Source: Thamnidium elegans (Eukaryota; Mucoromycota; Mucoromycetes; Mucorales; Mucoraceae). From it: DNA of 64,000 nucleotides. How positions within the stretch are numbered: the stretch's first letter is position 1; each line of letters opens with the position of its first letter. The translations under genes and the position numbers were made by a program. The stretch covers positions 434,001 to 498,000 of the forward strand of contig JAIXMG010000024.1 of the NCBI GenBank assembly GCA_025201345.1, in the 5' to 3' direction. This document shows positions 58,817 through 64,000 of this stretch, piece after piece. The notes below the pieces were generated by a model that worked only from the letters and a program-made list of their open reading frames with translations, did not search any database and had not been told where the DNA came from.

Positions 58817-59176
58817 ATGATAGTAAGAAATCGTATAGATGGTCTAATTAGATATTAAATAATATGAGTTTTCTCGAGAAAAGTGTAACTTATATGAATT
58901 TCAAATGTGAAGACAATAAATAGTTTTTATGGTAGCATAATTAACATTGCTCTTTGCAAAACTATCACTTTCAATTGAAGACTGAAAGAACAATTAAAAT
59001 TCTTTTTGTTAAAGTGTGAAAGAGCCGAATTATCATCTAAATTTTTATTATCAGTTGTTTTTACCCTTTTTTCTTTCCGCGTCCTTAAAAAAAAAATATA
59101 AATAATTCAATTAAATTTGTTTCCCTTTTTTATTATTATTATTATTTTATAATAAGAGATCTACACACAAAAAAAA
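58746..59176. other. Spacer with A34 tract
   Basis: 430 bp, no gene seen. The A34 run at about 58779-58812 lies 35-70 bp beyond the CAP stop; the rest is AT-rich and ends in an A-rich leader. Confidence 0.5.
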
Positions 59177-60740
59177 ATGTCCTTCAAGTCTAAACAAAGA
59201 GCAAAACATGGCCATTTGTTTGGTGATGGTACGTAAGTAATTTTTTTTTTTGTTGTTGTTTAGATGTGTAAGATGGCGAAAAAAAAAAAAAGCTTTTTTA
59301 TTGCAAAGCTTTAAAAATAACATGTATACCATAGACCCTTTAAATGCAACACTAGTTTCTGCTTCAGATGACCCACTTTTTTCACCTTCAAAGATCAGCC
59401 AGAGTAGTCGTACTAGTACACCAGACCCTTTATCGCGTATCTCAAGTCCTTCTTCTTCACCATTAGATGTAAGCAGCAGTACTCCCATCCGTCGTGCCGC
59501 AAAACCCGCTACTACCACCAACACCACCACCGCTAACAACAATAGTATATTTGGAGATATTGATGTATCAAAGTTGGCAAGTAATGGTGTATATAATACA
59601 ACAGGTAATAGAAACAATAATACGTTGCGTACTACAACGTTGCGATCAAATAGACAATTCGAACAAGATGAAGAAGATTTGTTTGGAGGTGGTAGCAGAA
59701 TAAGATCAAGAGTTCAAAGTAAAGCAACTCATATTATTTCTAAAATAATTGAACCTAGAACTGAGCCAAGGACTGAACCTACTACTACTAGACCAGTTAC
59801 TGAACCTACTACTACTAGACCAGTTACTGAACAAGCTGAGCCAGTTATACCTAATCCTGCACCACCTGTAGTTATCAGTACACCATCATCACCACCCATA
59901 TTAAACCCCACTGCTGCTAATCAAATCACGGGTGAAGAAAAGCCATCATCCTCTTCCTTTTTTGCGTCTGCCAGCAGATTTTTTAAATCTTCTAGTCATG
60001 GTAACAGCCCAAAGAATTCATCTGCAGCTTCGTCTGTAAGTAATGTATCTATTAAATCTGATACAACTGTTACACCACCATCTGCTCGTCAACCTACTCC
60101 ACCTGCTCGTCAACCACCACCTCAACAACAAAAGCAACCGAGAAAAATGGCAACACCACCACCACCACCAAGAACCATGCCAATTACAAAATATGAAGAA
60201 GAAGAAGAAGAAGAAGATTTGAGTTCACATCATGTGATTGAAGATGAAGCAACACGAGCATTTGCTGATGATGTGATTTCCTTCCAAGCAAATTATACAC
60301 CCGATTATACCTCCTTATCCAATGAATTAAGCGGTATGGATTCACTACGTATTGACAATAAGCGATTATTACCTTCAGCCAGTACACCCACTACCGTCAG
60401 AGCAGATGTAGATGACCCATGGTTTGATAATAGTCGATTAGCTTTAACGGGTACGATTGAACCCTCTGTTAGTTCACCATTACATAAAGTATCTGTGCAC
60501 GATATTGAGCCTCAAAAGCGTAGTGCGTTTGCCGATTTAATTAATAGTTGGAATACAGGTCAAAATAAATTTGAAAGTGTACAAGAAGAAGATCATGAAC
60601 AGTTCTTTAGTCATGTTGCTGCTGAGCAAGGTGATGTTGGGTTTGGTGGTATATCTAATGATGATGATGATGAAGAAGGGACGATAAAAACAAGTGTTTC
60701 TGTTGTATGGGATAATGATGAAGAAAATCCTTGGAATTAA
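59177..60740 (+). CDS. Ser/Pro/Thr- and Asp-rich protein of unknown function
   Basis: Proposed exons 59177-59228 and 59335-60740, 485 residues. The N-terminus MSFKSKQRAKHGHLFGDDPL runs into Ser/Thr-rich disordered sequence, then tandem TEPTTTRPV units, an Ala/Pro-rich part (PPARQPPPQQQKQPRK), and C-terminal acidic segments (GGISNDDDDEEGTIK) ending DNDEENPWN. NPW-like and DPWF-like peptides are the kind used as clathrin or adaptor ear ligands, which would fit a trafficking accessory protein; this is only a guess. An alternative start of exon 2 at 59263, after GTAAGT, would add residues in the same frame. I do not recognise the family. Confidence 0.7.
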
Positions 60741-60761
60741 AATAATATATTTTTAATGATG

Positions 60762-60802
<41 letters not shown>

Positions 60803-60830
60803 GGGGGGTTTCATATAATAACAGTAATAA

Positions 60831-61571
60831 TTAGGGCTTTTCTTGACGATACATTAATAGTGTCTTTTCCAAATCTTCTACTCTTTGGTGATACGAATGA
60901 ACTTCTTGTTGTAATTGACGAATGTGGTCAACGGATTTTTTTAAGATGGCACCCTTATTAGGTTTATTGTTGGGACCAATATTTGTGTTTTCTAAAACCG
61001 CTTCAGGTAATAAAGTACAGAGTTCCTGAATTCTATCGTTTATATTATCCCTCCGCCTTCTCTCCACTAGTTTTTATAGTTAATTACCAGCCCAAAATTA
61101 ATAATAATAAATGTACGATTACCAGCGTTGTGAGATTCTCTTCTACGTCTACGTTTTTCCATCATTAATTGCATACTTGGAAAAAAAATAAAAATTAGCA
61201 TATAAAAAAATTAATTTATTCTCTGCTTACTTCATTTGCACTGTGTAATCATCTTCAAAACTCCTGGCCATGTTAGTGGAATTAGTTGTTGAACCAGTAC
61301 TACCATTATCCAATGGTACGTTATTTGCAGGATACCCATACTCGTATCCTATATTAGCAGGTGCTGACATGGCTAAAGATTGCGCAGAGTCCAGACTACT
61401 ACCAGGAATAAATACAGGTTGATTGTTATATAAAGCCTCTTGTTGTTGTTGCTGTTGGTGGTGATGGGGATGATGACTTCTATTTTGTAAAGACTGTAAA
61501 GTAGTATCTGTTGCTGTAGAAGATCTCCTGTGAATATCCATAGGAATAGTGTTCTATTATATTATTTTTAG

Positions 61572-61607
<36 letters not shown>

Positions 61608-61945
61608 AAACCGTTACTAGTGGAACTAAAAGAACTCTTGTGATCATATATAGTTTGATTGTTATAATCCTGGTCATCTTGGTACTCATGAAGTGGAGAA
61701 GTAGCAGACATGTTTGCCATAATGTTTTGTGAAAAGGAATCGTTAAATTCAACTTGGTCAGAGGAAGGAGAACGGTTATGAATACCAAACTGTTGCTGCT
61801 GCTGCTGCTGCTGCTGTTGTTGCTGGGCTAAATGTTGAGCTTCAATATCTGTTAAAGGGTGATAAGGTTGTTGACCAGAAGCCATTAAATGATAGTTAGT
61901 TGGGTTTCTTAGCCTTAGCGGTTGTGAAGGTTGTTGTTGTGACAT
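60831..61945 (-). CDS. bHLH(-zip) transcription factor
   Basis: Exons 61945-61607, 61553-61231, 61175-61123, 61066-60831 give 316 residues. The basic region-helix-loop-helix at residues about 225-290 reads [20 protein letters not shown], with the His-Glu-Arg triplet (H, E, R) of E-box CACGTG binders, then [10 protein letters not shown] and [18 protein letters not shown], and a leucine-spaced helix ([15 protein letters not shown]). The helix-loop-helix is split by an intron at NA|VERR, a common position in USF/MITF-like fungal genes. The N-terminus is Gln-rich with long CAG/CAA repeats ([12 protein letters not shown]) and a second His/Gln tract. The target genes are unknown. Confidence 0.92.
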
Positions 61946-62600
61946 ATTTTTTTTTTAAAAAAAAAGAAAGAAGAAAAAAGGTGAAAAAAAAAAAAAAAGG
62001 ATTACAAAAGAATGGAGTACGAAATATATAAAATACACACACACACACTATATGTAGATGATAATAAGAGTCGGTCCTTTTCTTATATTTGTGTTGGATC
62101 CGTCGTTATCCCGCTACCTTTTCATTGGCAGTTATCAGGATCAAATAATGATCGAGTATTCTATACTCTTGCATTACTATTTCTTTTGAGTTGAGATGCC
62201 GCACTTTTGTCTTTTTTTATATTATTTCAATCTATTTGTCACAGTGATCACATCTTTTTTTTATTTAAGCTGCCGCAGTTGATTCTGGTTTCTGTCTTTT
62301 TTTCTTTTTTTTTTTTTATGCGGAAGAAAGGAGTTCTTTTTTTTTTTTGAGTGTATAGATAAGAGATGCTTGTATTATGTAATATTAGATTTTAAAGAAA
62401 TGTCATACAAAGGATCTTCGCTATTTAGTATCTTTTTACTAAAACGGAAACGCAAAAAAAAGGGCCGTCAAAGAAACCATTTATTAAAGAAAAAAAAAAA
62501 AAAAAAAAAAAAAGAGAGAGAGAGATTCACGGTTTTTTTTTTATTATTTACATTTTTGAAAGAAAAAAAAAAAAAAAAAAAAAAAAAACGCGTATTTGAT
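61946..62600. other. Upstream spacer of bHLH gene
   Basis: About 650 bp between the bHLH start and the end of TFIIA gamma (both on the minus strand), so it is the former's promoter and the latter's 3' flank. Two long A runs (62489-62512 and 62561-62588) and a (CA)-rich tract near 62033-62050. No gene seen. Confidence 0.5.
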
Positions 62601-63108
62601 TTATTGTTCTCCAGGTCTTTTAGCATTACAAGCAACGATTTTCACTTTATCAGCAGAAATAGTTTCTTGATCAAACTTAAAATTAGGATTTTCAATAATA
62701 AATGTCCAGACTTCATCACAGAAGCGATAAGTATGTAAATGACCCTATTAAATACACAACAAAGAAAATTTTTTAATTTTTAATTTTTTTTTTTTGTTAT
62801 AAAAATGAAATTACCTTAATGTTTGCTTTATTTCTTACAAGTTGTGATAAAGCTTCAGAGATACTTCTGTCAAAGGTCATCAGTACTCGCATAGCTAATT
62901 GAGGATTGATGTGGCCACTTTGAATCAATTCATCCAAAGAATCGGTTAAAGCCATTCCGATACTACACTCCACAAGAAAAAAAAACAAAAAAACAAAAAA
63001 AAGTTTTTAGTTTGTAATCTCTCCCCCCCCCCCTTTTTTTTTTTTGGCTTCTTCATTAGTGCTTTACCTAGAACGGCGGTATAACTCATAGAATGGAGTA
63101 CTAGACAT
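62601..63108 (-). CDS. TOA2: TFIIA gamma (small) subunit
   Basis: General transcription factor subunit that stabilises TBP on the TATA box. Exons 63108-63068, 62962-62815, 62744-62601 give 110 residues, the normal length. N-terminal helical domain: [41 protein letters not shown]-terminal beta-barrel: [17 protein letters not shown], then ENPNFKF and [11 protein letters not shown]. Each part aligns with yeast Toa2 in order. The start is the first ATG after an A-rich leader. Divergent from RSP5, 555 bp away. Confidence 0.96.
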
Positions 63109-63216
63109 TGTTTAAAAAGAAGCATGTTTTTCGAAAAAGTTGCTTTCCACTATTTATAGGGATGGCTTGGCGCAGCAATTTAACCAATCAATGACTAATG
63201 AGTGACGTACTTTTTT

Positions 63217-63254
<38 letters not shown>

Positions 63255-63663
63255 ATGGTACTTGCTTTAAAAAAAAAAGGGCTGCGGAATCAATTGGCCT
63301 CTTTTTGACTGTAAAAAAAGAAAAAGAAAAAAGAAGCCATCTTTTCTTTTAGTTTAGTTAATTATCCTTTTTTATAAGAAACCCTTCCTTCAAGAAAGCA
63401 ATAAAGTAAAAATTGCCGGAGTTTTGATATATGGTTTCTTTAATCACGAGGCGAGAAAATATAAAATAAAAAAAAGTAAACTGTTTTTGCTGAGCTACTT
63501 TTTCCCTTTTTTTCCTTTTTTTCTCTCCTAACACATAAAAAAAAAAAAAAAAAAAAAGAAAAGAAAAAAGACACTTTTTTTATTATTATTTTACGTTTAA
63601 AATATATTATACAGTTAAAGGTCTTTTTTTTATTTTTCGCCAAGCAACACATTAACTTTTGTC
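63109..63663. promoter_or_regulatory. Divergent TFIIA gamma/RSP5 promoter
   Basis: Spacer holding a (GTT)12 microsatellite (63219-63254), C/T-rich tracts and A runs. A CCAAT (63184) and a TGACGTA-like CRE half (63203-63209) are the only motifs noticed; their function is not established. Confidence 0.45.
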
Positions 63664-63916
63664 ATGTCAAGTTCAGCGAATACAAGAACTATTCGTTTAA
63701 CAGTTATAGCTGCAGATGGTTTAATTAAGAAAGACTTGTTTTTTAAAATGCCCGACCCTTTTGGTACACACACTCACACTTTATAATAGTATTACTTGTT
63801 ATTTAACGAATTTTTATTGTATTGTTAGCTGTTGTAACTGTAGATGGAGAACAAACTCATACAACAACCGTAATGAAAAAGACTCTTAATCCATACTGGA
63901 ATGAAAGTTTTGACTT
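63664..63916 (+). CDS. RSP5: RSP5/NEDD4-type HECT ubiquitin ligase, N-terminal C2 part
   Basis: The first two exons of a NEDD4-family E3 ligase (63664-63763, 63829-63916; next donor GTAACG at 63917), cut by the right edge. They encode the first half of the C2 domain: [20 protein letters not shown], then [30 protein letters not shown]. The [15 protein letters not shown] run is characteristic of Rsp5/Pub1 C2 domains. WW and HECT domains would lie beyond the window. The reaction (ubiquitin transfer to membrane proteins and others) is known for the family only. An alternative is another C2 protein, but the match to this group is close. Confidence 0.85.
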
Positions 63917-64000
63917 GTAACGTTTTATTATATTATATTTACACAGCAAAAAAAGTTTATTTTTAGAATAATATGCTAAAATCATTTTTATTTTGTTGTA

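Noticed and set aside
61603..61945. Second frame overlapping the Gln-rich part of the bHLH gene
   Set aside because: Shadow of CAG/CAA repeats; the bHLH frame explains the region.

Overview
This is a fragment of an AT-rich fungal nuclear genome. Almost every gene is split by short GT-AG introns (about 50-130 nt), and long A or T homopolymers fill the spacers. The gene set is IQGAP, RPA2, signal peptide peptidase, a KDM4-type JmjC protein, a BCK1-type MAPKKK, a GATA factor, a glyoxal-oxidase-type copper oxidase, an RSP5-type ligase and a Fanzor relic. Together with the composition and intron style it points to an early-diverging fungus, most likely Mucoromycota (Mucorales-like). The species cannot be named from sequence alone.

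Layout. 1-3.4 kb: mitochondrial ClpX (cut by the left edge), an acidic orphan protein and GAR1, all on the minus strand. 3.4-4.9 kb: spacer with decayed coding pieces. 4.9-11.8 kb: PP2A scaffold subunit, then IQGAP. 13.4-18.4 kb: copper radical oxidase, NADH-cytochrome b5 reductase, a protein of three divergent ubiquitin-like domains, and a U1A/U2B''-type snRNP protein. 18.9 kb: tRNA-Arg(ACG), followed by a relic-rich spacer. 20.9-27.4 kb: farnesyltransferase alpha subunit, splicing factor CWC2, a small DMAC1-like membrane protein, signal peptide peptidase and RPA2. 27.6-32.6 kb: a small zinc-knuckle candidate, propionyl-CoA carboxylase beta, and a decayed, internally inverted second copy of that gene. 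33.4-42.2 kb: GATA factor, decayed Fanzor, MAPKKK and an orphan membrane-anchored protein.

42.48-47.93 kb is one mobile element bounded by inverted repeats of about 180 bp that carry spaced TTCG iterons. Inside are a decayed Tc1/IS630-type transposase, an intact six-exon 568-residue passenger gene of unknown function, two copies of a 488-bp tandem repeat, and a piece of a second transposase. 47.9-53.1 kb is gene-poor, with a MITE-like element and a shattered F-box/LRR-type gene.

53.2-64 kb returns to housekeeping genes: RNase H2A, methylthioribulose-1-P dehydratase, KDM4-like demethylase, a secreted CAP protein, a low-complexity Ser/Pro/Asp-rich protein, a bHLH factor, TFIIA gamma, and the start of an RSP5/NEDD4 ligase cut by the right edge.

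There is no operon logic. Neighbours share at most divergent promoters, for example SPP/RPA2, CWC2/DMAC1-like and TFIIA gamma/RSP5. The accessory content most worth a second look is the iteron-TIR element with its passenger gene, the Fanzor relic, the ubiquitin-like triplet and the rearranged PCCB duplicate. Exon boundaries were placed by eye from splice signals and reading frame, so single junctions may be off.
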